This document shows, one piece after another, positions 1-5,660 of a DNA stretch of 5,660 bases (position 1 is its first letter; each line of letters opens with the position of its first letter). The DNA is from Gallionella sp. (GTDB lineage: Bacteria > Pseudomonadota > Gammaproteobacteria > Burkholderiales > Gallionellaceae): NCBI GenBank assembly GCA_017880945.1, contig JADGRM010000147.1, positions 1 to 5,660 on the forward strand, written 5' to 3'. The notes below the pieces were generated by a model. That model searched no databases, had not been told where the DNA came from, and was given only the letters and a program-made list of their open reading frames with translations. The position numbers and the translations under genes are program-made.

Positions 1-488
1 TCGCGCATCAGATTCAGGGTCTCGGGGGCGATGGCGAAACCGAAGCGCGCAGCAAAGCGGGCCGCGCGCAGGATGCGCACAGGGTCTTCGCTGAACGCCA
101 TGCTGACATGGCGCAAGATGCCCGCGCGCAGATCGGCGATGCCGTTGTGCGGGTCGATCAGTTTGCCATCGGCATCCTGTGCGATTGCGTTGATCGTAAA
201 ATCGCGGCGCAGCAAATCCTGCTCCAGCGTGACATCCGGCGCGGCATACACAGAGAAGCCCTGATAGCCGAGCGCGGTCTTGCGCTCGGTGCGCGCCAGT
301 GCATATTCTTCATGCGTCTTTGGATGGAGGAACACCGGGAAATCTTTGCCTACCGGCTGAAAGCCTTGCGCCACCATCGCTTCCGGCGTGCTGCCCACCA
401 CTACCCAGTCGTGATCCTGAACGGTCAGCCCCAGCAAGCGGTCGCGCACCGCGCCGCCCACGCAATAGATTTTGGCATCACTTTCCAT
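1..488 (-). CDS. cca: CCA-adding tRNA nucleotidyltransferase, N-terminal part (3' end of gene outside window)
   Basis: This enzyme builds or repairs the 3'-terminal CCA of tRNAs from CTP and ATP without a nucleic acid template, in the cytoplasm. The 162 visible residues cover the class II nucleotidyltransferase head. GGAVRD is at 11-16. The metal-binding pair D25 and D27 lies in QDHDW, matching D21/D23 of E. coli Cca. KDFPVFLHP is at 48-56, RRDFTIN at 94-100, and EDPVRILRAARFAARFG, the nucleotide-recognition and neck region, at 134-150. The C-terminal part, including any HD domain, lies beyond the left edge. The ATG at 488-486 is the only sensible start: it gives MESDAKIYCVGGAVRD, four residues longer at the N-terminus than E. 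coli Cca. The ATG at 478-476 is in another frame. The start lies inside the end of slt (11-nt overlap) with no clear Shine-Dalgarno, so translation is probably coupled to slt. Identity is very secure. Confidence 0.96.
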   Translation of the reverse strand, partial: MESDAKIYCVGGAVRDRLLGLTVQDHDWVVVGSTPEAMVAQGFQPVGKDFPVFLHPKTHEEYALARTERKTALGYQGFSVYAAPDVTLEQDLLRRDFTINAIAQDADGKLIDPHNGIADLRAGILRHVSMAFSEDPVRILRAARFAARFGFAIAPETLNLMR

Positions 489-2640
489 TCGGGATTGCGA
501 TCTGGTTATCCGCAGGCGGGTTATCCGCAGTCTTGGCCGCGATGATGCCCAGGCGCTGCTTGAGCGAGCGCGGCGGATTACCGAATTGGTTGGCGTAATA
601 CACGGTGTTACTCATCACTTTTTTCACATATTCGCGCGTTTCTTCGAACGGGATGGTCTCGGTATAGATTGCGCCTTCCAGCGGTTGATCTGCGCGCCAC
701 TGGAGTGCCCGCGACGGTCCGGCATTGTATGACGCCGAAGCCAGCACCGGGCTATTGTCAGACTGGGACAGTATTGTTTTCATGTAGTAGGTGCCGAGGC
801 GCAAGTTGGTGTCGAGTTGATGGATCAGCGCGTTGCGATAGCTTTTCAAGCCCAGTTTGTTCGCGGCCCAGCGCGCCGTGCCGGGCATGATCTGCATCAG
901 TCCCGCTGCTCCCGCATCGGACTTTGCGCCGACGGAAAAACGGCTTTCCTGACGCATCAGGCCATAAACCCACGCCTCGTCCAGTCCATGCTCGCGGATA
1001 TGCACCTGCAAGTCGGCACGATACGGGGCGAGGTAGCGCAAGCTGAAATCGTGCATGTTGACAGTCTTTTCCGCCGCACCGATAGCGCGGTCGTACATCT
1101 TGTTGCGCAGCGCGATCTCTGCTGCAGTGAGCAATTCCCTGTCATTAAAATTGCGCAGCACCCAGCGCCATTCCTCCAGTGCTTCGCTGCGCAATCCGAC
1201 CCGATACAACGCCAGTGTGCGTTGCACACCGGGCAATGCCGATACCGCCGCGATCGCCTGCTGGTCGGGTTTGTAGGTTGGCATGGTCTCGCTTATTACC
1301 GTGGAGTCCGCCAATTCTTCGCCGGCCAATTGTCCGTAAAAACTGTATTCGCCGCTCAATGGCGCGAAAATCTCCCTCGCTTCGACAGGTCTGCCCAGTG
1401 CCTGCAAGGCGCGTGCTTTCCAGTATAGCCAGGCTGACTCCCGTTGTTGTTGCTCGCTCATCCTGTTTACACTCGCCAACACCTCGATCCAGTCCTGCGC
1501 GCGCAATGCCGCGCGCACCCGCCATGCAGATTGATAATCGTCAAGCGGCGTATATGCCGCCGCATTGAACCATTGCAGTGCGCGCGCATCCAGATTGCGC
1601 GCCGCCTCATAGGCCAGGCGACCGTAAAAATAATGCTGCTCGGTCAGGGGGAAGTATGTTTCGATTTTCGCCCAGCGCGCCGCCGCCAGATCGGGCGATT
1701 GCTTCGCCACGCGTTGCAGGGCGAATAACGTGATGATGCGCTGTCCTTCGCCGGCATTGCGCTGTGTCAACTTTTCAGAATATCGATCCGGATCGGCCGC
1801 GGCACTTTTCAATGCCGCTGATAATCCAGGGTAAGTATCGTCCAGTCGCTCGGCAAGCTTGGTGGCAAGCGACACATTGTTGCTTTCCAAAGCCAGGCGC
1901 AACCGCTTGCTAACATCCTGTTCACTGATGATGCCGGCGGTCAAAGCCGCCTCGAACAGCGGGCCGCAACTTTCCGGCTGCCCCTTGCCGTTGAACCATA
2001 ACTCGCGTGCCTTGCGCAACACGGCCAACTCCTGGCTGCGCTGGCGGGATTGCAGGGCGTAGCAAGTCAGCTCAGTACCCTCGTTGACCAAGTGCGGATA
2101 TTCCGCATCGAACAAATCCCATTGCTGCTTTTTGCCAAGCAGTTTGAGCCAATCGACGCGCAACTGATCGATCAGCGGTGTATCGTCCGGTCGGGAAAGA
2201 AAGTTGTGCACCGCACCTTCAATAGAGCCCAGAGATTTTGCGTCGGCGTTTTCAAGGCTCAGTCGCAACTGGTAATAACTGACGTATGCCTCCAACGGCG
2301 AGTTTTTCAAGCGCCGCGCGTAACGTTCCAGCTTGGCCGTGTCGCCGGCGAGAAACGCATCGTGCGCGGCAATAAAATCCGCATCGCTCGCAACCGGCAG
2401 GACGAGGACGGATCCAGCCCCGGGGTGCGGGATCTTCTGCGGGACCGCGCCACCTTTGTTTCCACCCTTCCGCAGTGAGTCCGGCGGTGTCCCCTTTACG
2501 GGGGTTTGCGGCGACCCTGCCGCTGCACCCGCAAGGAGTACGCCGGTGGGTTCCCCGCCGCTTTGCGGCGACCCTGCCGCTGCCTGGTCGGCCAGTGCGG
2601 GCAGGGCGATCAACAACAAAAAGTAAGATATGAATCTCAT
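478..2640 (-). CDS. slt: Soluble lytic murein transglycosylase (Slt70-like), periplasmic
   Basis: It cleaves the MurNAc-GlcNAc bond of peptidoglycan with formation of 1,6-anhydro-MurNAc, acting in the periplasm. The product is 720 residues counted from the ATG at 2640-2638. A signal peptide ends in ALPALA (cleavage likely after A17); no lipobox cysteine follows, so the enzyme should be soluble. Residues about 20-83 are a low-complexity insert (described separately). From about 86 (DADFIAAHDAF) to 540 comes the alpha-helical superhelical region typical of Slt70. The C-terminal catalytic domain shows MRQESRFS with the catalytic glutamate E565, GLMQIMP at 580-586 and SYNAGP at 637-642. Start choice: an in-frame TGA lies at 2652-2650, so only GTG 2643 or ATG 2640 are possible; ATG is preferred, and neither has a clear Shine-Dalgarno. 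The stop codon TGA (480-478) overlaps the start of cca. Family assignment is secure; the exact in vivo role among transglycosylase paralogs is not. Confidence 0.95.
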   Translation of the reverse strand: MRFISYFLLLIALPALADQAAAGSPQSGGEPTGVLLAGAAAGSPQTPVKGTPPDSLRKGGNKGGAVPQKIPHPGAGSVLVLPVASDADFIAAHDAFLAGDTAKLERYARRLKNSPLEAYVSYYQLRLSLENADAKSLGSIEGAVHNFLSRPDDTPLIDQLRVDWLKLLGKKQQWDLFDAEYPHLVNEGTELTCYALQSRQRSQELAVLRKARELWFNGKGQPESCGPLFEAALTAGIISEQDVSKRLRLALESNNVSLATKLAERLDDTYPGLSAALKSAAADPDRYSEKLTQRNAGEGQRIITLFALQRVAKQSPDLAAARWAKIETYFPLTEQHYFYGRLAYEAARNLDARALQWFNAAAYTPLDDYQSAWRVRAALRAQDWIEVLASVNRMSEQQQRESAWLYWKARALQALGRPVEAREIFAPLSGEYSFYGQLAGEELADSTVISETMPTYKPDQQAIAAVSALPGVQRTLALYRVGLRSEALEEWRWVLRNFNDRELLTAAEIALRNKMYDRAIGAAEKTVNMHDFSLRYLAPYRADLQVHIREHGLDEAWVYGLMRQESRFSVGAKSDAGAAGLMQIMPGTARWAANKLGLKSYRNALIHQLDTNLRLGTYYMKTILSQSDNSPVLASASYNAGPSRALQWRADQPLEGAIYTETIPFEETREYVKKVMSNTVYYANQFGNPPRSLKQRLGIIAAKTADNPPADNQIAIPNGK
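2505..2526. repeat. 22-nt direct repeat, copy 1
   Basis: This copy is identical over 22 nt to 2562-2583 and starts 57 nt (19 codons) before it on the plus strand, so both copies are read in the same frame and encode AAAGSPQ. The copy itself contains a possible hairpin, gcggc (2508-2512) pairing with gccgc (2519-2523). The identity ends at both sides (g/c on the left, a/c on the right). Confidence 0.85.
2562..2583. repeat. 22-nt direct repeat, copy 2
   Basis: This is the second copy of the 22-nt repeat, located two codons after the predicted signal peptidase site of Slt. It overlaps a perfect 6-bp stem with a ttt loop (2556-2561 with 2565-2570) that the first copy lacks, because the sequence preceding copy 1 differs. 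Confidence 0.85.
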
Positions 2641-2668
2641 CACAAACCATCAACAAAAAGTCGCACGG

Positions 2669-2677
2669 AGCATAGCA
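2669..2677 (-). promoter_or_regulatory. Candidate extended -10 promoter element for slt-cca
   Basis: On the minus strand the sequence reads TGC followed by TATGCT, which fits an extended -10 box (TGn-TATnnT). The predicted transcript start would lie near 2662, about 20 nt before the slt ATG. No good -35 box is found 16-18 nt upstream, as can happen with extended -10 promoters. The position, in the only sizeable intergenic gap of the window (2644-2812), supports it, but short matches of this kind are common by chance. Confidence 0.3.
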
Positions 2678-2756
2678 CATCACCAAGCTGGCTCATTCCG
2701 AGTGCGGCTGTTGTCGCTGTTCTGGCTGCTCCAGCATAGGTTTCGGACAATCTTGA

Positions 2757-2801
2757 CAGGAACCAATTGCTTTCCCGGATCAAAGGCGTGGCTTGTTCCT
2801 G
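2757..2801 (-). other. Possible stem-loop downstream of the methyltransferase gene
   Basis: An inverted pair of 7 nt, caggaac (2757-2763) and gttcctg (2795-2801), encloses 31 nt that contain further weak complementarity (CTTT and AAAG on the minus strand). It lies just after the methyltransferase stop codon, and 2801-2812 adds a short ggct/agcc stem. No U-tract follows, so this is not a standard rho-independent terminator. It could protect the mRNA 3' end or be chance. Confidence 0.2.
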
Positions 2802-2812
2802 GCTGACCAGCC

Positions 2813-3433
2813 TTATGAGCTTATCCTGCGGCAATAACAGTAAACAAACTGCTGCACCGTGCCGGATGGAGTGTGATGCGCTTCTTTCTCGTGACTCAAC
2901 AGCGAGAAAGAAGCGCCAAACTCGGCATGCAATTCATCGGCGCGATAACGCATGACCGGTAAGCCGCTGCATTGGTTCGGGCCGTCTTCAGCGAAGGTGG
3001 CGACGATGACGTGACCGCCGGGTTTGACCGAATGAAACACGGCTTGCACATAAGCGGCACGATCTTCCGGAGCGGTAAGAAAATGGAACACCGCACGATC
3101 ATGCCAGATATCAAACTGATTACCGGCTAAATTCGCCCTGGTGATATCCGCTTCGATCCACCGGACATCGGTTGCCTTCGCTCCCAGGCGGTTGCGAGCC
3201 GCAGCCAGCGCGGCCGCGGAAAGATCCAGTACTGACAGATTGGTGTACCCGTTTGCCAGAAGATCATCAACCAGGGTCGATGCCCCGCCGCCCACGTCTA
3301 TAATGGAAGCATCACGGCCGACACCGGTGGCCTTGATGAGGCCGACAGAGAAATCGGCATGCGGTTGAAACCAGCTCACCGCATCCGTTGCCTTGGTCGA
3401 GTAGACCTTTTCCCAATGATCTTTTGATTGCAT
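2813..3433 (-). CDS. Class I SAM-dependent methyltransferase, substrate unknown
   Basis: The 206-residue protein has the full set of class I (Rossmann) methyltransferase motifs in order. The SAM-binding glycine loop IIDVGGGAST is at 44-53, the acidic residue after strand 2 is D70 (VLDLS), EADIT is at 94-98, the motif IV strand FDIWHDRAVFHFL at 107-119, and VKPGGHVIVATF at 136-147. A later stretch with CSGLPVMRY (155-163) and the ending QQFVYCYCRR belong to a family of small cytosolic methyltransferases usually annotated only as SAM-dependent methyltransferase. I see no substrate-specific domain and do not assign a function; a small-molecule substrate is more likely than rRNA or protein, but this is a guess. 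The start at 3433 is supported by a full AGGAGG four nt upstream. It lies 44 nt after hemF on the same strand, so it may be co-transcribed with it, although it has no evident link to heme synthesis. Confidence 0.9.
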   Translation of the reverse strand: MQSKDHWEKVYSTKATDAVSWFQPHADFSVGLIKATGVGRDASIIDVGGGASTLVDDLLANGYTNLSVLDLSAAALAAARNRLGAKATDVRWIEADITRANLAGNQFDIWHDRAVFHFLTAPEDRAAYVQAVFHSVKPGGHVIVATFAEDGPNQCSGLPVMRYRADELHAEFGASFSLLSHEKEAHHTPSGTVQQFVYCYCRRISS

Positions 3434-3437
3434 GCAG

Positions 3438-3443
3438 CCTCCT
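3438..3443 (-). promoter_or_regulatory. Strong ribosome binding site of the methyltransferase gene
   Basis: A perfect AGGAGG is separated by four nt (CTGC) from the ATG at 3433-3431. It is the best Shine-Dalgarno in the window and fixes this start. Confidence 0.75.
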
Positions 3444-3452
3444 GGTCAATGT

Positions 3453-3464
3453 CGAATCGATTCG
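3453..3464. repeat. 12-bp perfect palindrome between hemF and the methyltransferase gene
   Basis: The sequence cgaatcgattcg is its own reverse complement. It lies in the 44-nt gap between the hemF stop and the methyltransferase start, next to a second short complementary pair, cggc/gccg (3463-3466 and 3469-3472). It might be a site for a dimeric DNA-binding protein or a small RNA hairpin; a chance occurrence is also possible. Confidence 0.35.
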
Positions 3465-3477
3465 GCGTGCCGGGTTA

Positions 3478-4383
3478 TCAAACCCAATCCTTCACCACTA
3501 AAAACTCTTCGTACAGTTTCGCTTCCGCCGAGCCTTTTTCGGGATGCCAGTCATAGCGCCATTTAACCAGCGGCGGCATGGACAGCAGGATGGACTCGGT
3601 GCGGCCATTGGTTTGCAGGCCGAAGATGGTGCCGCGGTCGATCACCAGGTTGAATTCGACATAGCGGCCGCGCCGGTAGAGCTGGAAATCGCGTTCGCGC
3701 TCGCCGTAGGGTGTGTCCTTGCGGCGTTCCAGGATCGGCACATAGGCGGACAGGAAGTGGTCGCCGACATTCTGCTGGACGGCAAAAGCGGTGTCGAAAT
3801 CCGGCACGCTCAGGTCGTCGAAGAAGATGCCGCCCACGCCGCGCGGTTCGTTGCGATGCTTGATGTGGAAATACTCATCGCACCATTTTTTATACTTGGG
3901 ATGCAGGTCTGCACCGAACGGCGCCAGCGAATTTTTGCAGGCCTGATGGAAATGCACCGCATCTTCCGCGTAACCGTAATAAGGTGTCAAATCCATGCCG
4001 CCGCCGAACCAGAATACCGGTGCTTCGCCGTCCTTCATCGCAACGAACATGCGCACGTTCATATGCACCGTGGGCGCATAAGGGTTGCGCGGATGAAACA
4101 CCAGCGACACCCCCATCGCCTCCCAGCGGCGGCCTGCCAGTTCGGGGCGATGCGCGGTGGCGGAAGGCGGCATCTTGTCGCCCATGACGTGTGAAAACGC
4201 CACGCCGCCGCGTTCCAGCACGTTGCCTTCCTCGAGGATGCAGCTTCTGCCGCCGCCGCCTTCAGGCCTGTCCCAACTGTCGCGGCGGAATTTTTTGCCG
4301 TCCACCTGTTCCAGTCTCGTGACGATGAGGTCTTGCAGCTCAATCAGGTATTCCCTTACCGCTGCGGAATCGAAACCACTCAT
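3478..4383 (-). CDS. hemF: Oxygen-dependent coproporphyrinogen III oxidase
   Basis: It converts coproporphyrinogen III to protoporphyrinogen IX by two oxidative decarboxylations using O2, late in heme synthesis, as a soluble homodimer. The 301-residue product has the usual length (E. coli about 299) and looks complete. Family signatures seen are HPRNPYAPTVHMNVR at 97-111, with the conserved histidine H107; FGGGMDLTPYY at 126-136; EPRGVGGIFFDDL at 179-191; and a long conserved C-terminal block from RGRYVEFNLVIDRGT to GRTESILLSMPP (238-271). The ATG at 4383-4381 has GGAG five nt upstream (4392-4389). It follows tsaC by 17 nt and likely shares its transcript. Use of this enzyme rather than only the radical SAM HemN shows that the organism can live with oxygen. 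Confidence 0.98.
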   Translation of the reverse strand: MSGFDSAAVREYLIELQDLIVTRLEQVDGKKFRRDSWDRPEGGGGRSCILEEGNVLERGGVAFSHVMGDKMPPSATAHRPELAGRRWEAMGVSLVFHPRNPYAPTVHMNVRMFVAMKDGEAPVFWFGGGMDLTPYYGYAEDAVHFHQACKNSLAPFGADLHPKYKKWCDEYFHIKHRNEPRGVGGIFFDDLSVPDFDTAFAVQQNVGDHFLSAYVPILERRKDTPYGERERDFQLYRRGRYVEFNLVIDRGTIFGLQTNGRTESILLSMPPLVKWRYDWHPEKGSAEAKLYEEFLVVKDWV

Positions 4384-4388
4384 GTTTT

Positions 4389-4392
4389 CTCC
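4389..4392 (-). promoter_or_regulatory. Ribosome binding site of hemF
   Basis: GGAG lies five nt before the hemF ATG, inside the 17-nt gap after the tsaC stop codon, so there is no room for a separate promoter in that gap. Confidence 0.6.
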
Positions 4393-4400
4393 AAGGTCGA

Positions 4401-4958
4401 TTAACTGCGTATGATTTTACCATCAGCCCACATGCTTATGGTCGAAGGCTTCTTGCGTTTGCCCGCGCGTCCCGGCAACACCCACACCTCGCGCCCGAAC
4501 AAACGCCGGCATTGCGCATAAGTCCTGGCGGGACGCTGTCCGCTGCGGTTGGCGCTGGTGGAAACCAGCGCGCTGTCCACGCCCCGGCAGAGTTGTGCGG
4601 CTTGCTGGTGCGCAGTCAATCGCACCGCCAGGGTGTCATGACCGCCGCGCAACCAGCGCGGTGCGGAATGCAGGGCCGGCATCAGATAAGTGATCGCTTG
4701 CGCCCCCGCTGTTTTGAGTTGCCGCTGTTGGTCTGGCGTGATCGCTTGCAGGTAGCGCGCCACTTGCCGGTAATTGGCCGCGATCAGGATCAGCCCTTTG
4801 TGCTGCGGGCGCTGCTTGAGTTTGAGCAGGCGTTGCACCGCGCTGCGATTTTTCGGATCGCAGCCCAGGCCATAACAGGATTCGGTGGGGTAGGCGATCA
4901 GTCCGCCGCGTCTGAGGTGTGCGGCGATGCGGCGATACGATGCGCTGTGTCGGAACAA
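4401..4958 (-). CDS. tsaC: Threonylcarbamoyl-AMP synthase (TsaC/YrdC family), TTG start
   Basis: It makes threonylcarbamoyl-AMP from threonine, bicarbonate and ATP, the first step of the t6A37 modification of tRNAs that read ANN codons; the TsaBDE proteins then transfer the group. The 185-residue length fits short TsaC rather than the longer Sua5. Motifs are GGLIAYPTESCYGLGCDP at 18-35, LKLKQRPQHKGLILIA at 45-60 (the K, R and K that bind ligand), AVRLTAH at 111-117, VSTSANRSG at 132-140 and KPSTIS at 170-175. The start is TTG at 4958-4956, directly after the purD stop. No ATG or GTG occurs in frame before the conserved YPTES motif, and AGGA (4967-4964) in the last purD codons is five nt upstream, so the TTG is well supported. 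It is the second gene of the purD-tsaC-hemF run. Confidence 0.94.
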   Translation of the reverse strand: MFRHSASYRRIAAHLRRGGLIAYPTESCYGLGCDPKNRSAVQRLLKLKQRPQHKGLILIAANYRQVARYLQAITPDQQRQLKTAGAQAITYLMPALHSAPRWLRGGHDTLAVRLTAHQQAAQLCRGVDSALVSTSANRSGQRPARTYAQCRRLFGREVWVLPGRAGKRKKPSTISMWADGKIIRS

Positions 4959-5660
4959 TTACTTCCTGTGAGCCGAAATCGCGCGCCAGCCGATGTCTCG
5001 CCGCATCTGGCAACCGTCGAAGTGAATCCCGTCGGCGATTTCATAGGCGCGCTTTTGTGCCATCTTTACCATTGTGCCCAGCGCGGTGACGCACAGCACG
5101 CGCCCGCCGTTGGTGACCACTTGCCCGTCCTGCATCGCGGTTCCGGCATGGAACACGTGCGCGTCTTCATGATTTATTGGCAAGCCGGTGATGACATCGC
5201 CCTTGCGCGGCGTGTCGGGATAATTCGCTGCCGCCATCACCACACCGAGCGCGGTGCGCCGATCCCATTCCACTTCCACCTGGTCCAGCGTGCCGTTGAT
5301 GGCGTGCTCGACAATCGCCGCGAAATCGCTTTTCAGGCGCAGCATGATGGGCTGGGTTTCAGGGTCGCCCATGCGGCAGTTGAATTCCAGCACCTTGATA
5401 CCACCCTGCGGATCTATCATCAGCCCGGCATACAGGAAGCCGGTGTAGGCGATGCCTTCCTGTTCCATGCCGCGCACGACAGGTTGTATCACCTCGCGCA
5501 GCACGCGCGCATGGATTCCGGGCGTGACCACCGGTGCGGGCGAATACGCGCCCATGCCGCCGGTGTTGGGACCGTGGTCGCCATCCAGCAAACGTTTGTG
5601 ATCCTGGCTGGTGGCCATCGCCAGCACATTCTTGCCGTCCACCATCACGATGAAGCTGGC
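4959..5660 (-). CDS. purD: Phosphoribosylamine-glycine ligase (GAR synthetase), C-terminal part (5' end of gene outside window)
   Basis: It joins glycine to 5-phosphoribosylamine with ATP to give GAR, the second step of de novo purine synthesis, in the cytoplasm. The visible 233 residues are in frame to the right edge and are a bit more than half of a usual PurD of about 430. The fragment begins ASFIVMVDGK, within the ATP-grasp domain. Numbered from there, GPNTGGMGAYSP is at 30-41, the metal-binding LEFNCRMGDPETQ at 91-103, and the C-terminal domain holds NGGRVLCVTA at 184-193 and DIGWRAI at 222-228. The true start lies outside the window; internal GTG or ATG codons near 5648-5643 are not starts, because the homologous sequence continues upstream. 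The stop TAA (4961-4959) abuts the TTG of tsaC. Identity is very secure. Confidence 0.98.
   Translation of the reverse strand, partial: ASFIVMVDGKNVLAMATSQDHKRLLDGDHGPNTGGMGAYSPAPVVTPGIHARVLREVIQPVVRGMEQEGIAYTGFLYAGLMIDPQGGIKVLEFNCRMGDPETQPIMLRLKSDFAAIVEHAINGTLDQVEVEWDRRTALGVVMAAANYPDTPRKGDVITGLPINHEDAHVFHAGTAMQDGQVVTNGGRVLCVTALGTMVKMAQKRAYEIADGIHFDGCQMRRDIGWRAISAHRK
4962..4967 (-). promoter_or_regulatory. Ribosome binding site for the TTG start of tsaC, inside purD
   Basis: AGGAAG forms the last two sense codons of purD (Arg-Lys) and is followed by TAA and then TTG. AGGA to TTG spacing is five nt, which is good. The arrangement implies that ribosomes ending purD can restart at once on tsaC. 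Confidence 0.65.

Larger units (their letters stand above)
2392..2583 (-). repeat. Low-complexity, repeat-bearing in-frame segment in the N-terminal part of slt
   Basis: Residues about 20-83 of Slt are rich in Gly, Pro, Ala, Ser and Lys and contain AAAGSPQ twice (20-26 and 39-45), then GTPPDSLRKGGNKGG. The segment sits between the signal peptide and the first residues that look like the conserved mature protein (DADFIAAHDAF). Its DNA holds an exact 22-nt direct repeat, two tgcggga copies 12 nt apart (2426-2432, 2438-2444), an inverted pair ctgcgg/ccgcag (2437-2442 and 2470-2475), and a perfect 6-bp hairpin with a ttt loop (2556-2570). Other Slt proteins usually reach the helical domain soon after the signal peptide, so this looks like an insertion or expansion that kept the frame. 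That it derives from a genome-wide interspersed repeat is inference. The boundaries are approximate. Confidence 0.6.

Noticed and set aside
817..1428. Plus-strand open frame of 203 codons opposite slt
   Set aside because: The slt reading is continuous here with the Slt catalytic motifs; the antisense frame shows no domain or ribosome binding site.
2801..2812. Short ggct/agcc hairpin right after the methyltransferase stop as a rho-independent terminator
   Set aside because: The stem is only 4-5 bp and no run of T follows on the minus strand.
2640..2834. 64-codon minus-strand open frame spanning the gap between the methyltransferase gene and slt
   Set aside because: It overlaps the methyltransferase end, lacks a Shine-Dalgarno and shows no recognisable motif; it would also run through the candidate slt promoter. 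A tiny gene cannot be fully excluded.
3544..4194. Plus-strand open frame of 216 codons opposite hemF
   Set aside because: It is a mirror of the GC-rich hemF coding strand, has no recognisable protein motif, and hemF on the other strand is unmistakable over its whole length.
4636..5013. Minus-strand open frame of 125 codons crossing the purD-tsaC junction
   Set aside because: It is a frame-shifted shadow of purD and tsaC, both of which show conserved motifs in their own frames.
1..5660. A novel multi-gene system, mobile element, CRISPR array or RNA gene
   Set aside because: Five of the six genes are well-known housekeeping families; there is no transposase, integrase, regularly spaced repeat array or tRNA/rRNA-like sequence that I can see.

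Overview
The window looks like an ordinary housekeeping stretch of a proteobacterial chromosome. Six genes are packed head to tail, and all are read from the minus strand. The sequence is GC-rich. The proteins closely resemble those of Gram-negative proteobacteria: a PurD whose C-terminal half follows the E. coli pattern almost residue for residue, an oxygen-dependent HemF, a periplasmic Slt70-type transglycosylase and an E. coli-like Cca. Gene content and order suggest a betaproteobacterium, perhaps of the Nitrosomonadales/Gallionellaceae type. That placement is inference from memory of gene neighbourhoods, not a search result.

In transcription order (right to left) the genes are: purD (C-terminal 233 residues, running off the right edge); tsaC, which starts at a TTG touching the purD stop codon; hemF, 17 nt further on; a class I SAM-dependent methyltransferase of unknown substrate, 44 nt after hemF; a gap of about 170 bp with a candidate extended -10 promoter; slt, a soluble lytic transglycosylase; and cca (first 162 residues, running off the left edge), whose start overlaps the end of slt by 11 nt. 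The first four genes are close enough to form one transcription unit. slt and cca probably form a second. I see no convincing rho-independent terminator.

The genes do not form one pathway. purD makes purines, hemF makes heme, slt recycles or remodels peptidoglycan, and tsaC and cca both mature tRNA (t6A37 precursor and the 3' CCA end). There is no sign of a mobile element gene, CRISPR array, tRNA, rRNA, toxin-antitoxin or defence system, and no novel multi-gene system.

The most unusual feature is a low-complexity, Gly/Pro/Ala-rich segment of about 64 residues between the signal peptide and the folded part of Slt. Its DNA holds an exact 22-nt direct repeat and several short inverted repeats. 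It looks like an interspersed repeat that entered the gene in frame. Lesser points are the TTG start of tsaC, a 12-bp perfect palindrome between hemF and the methyltransferase, and the unexplained methyltransferase.
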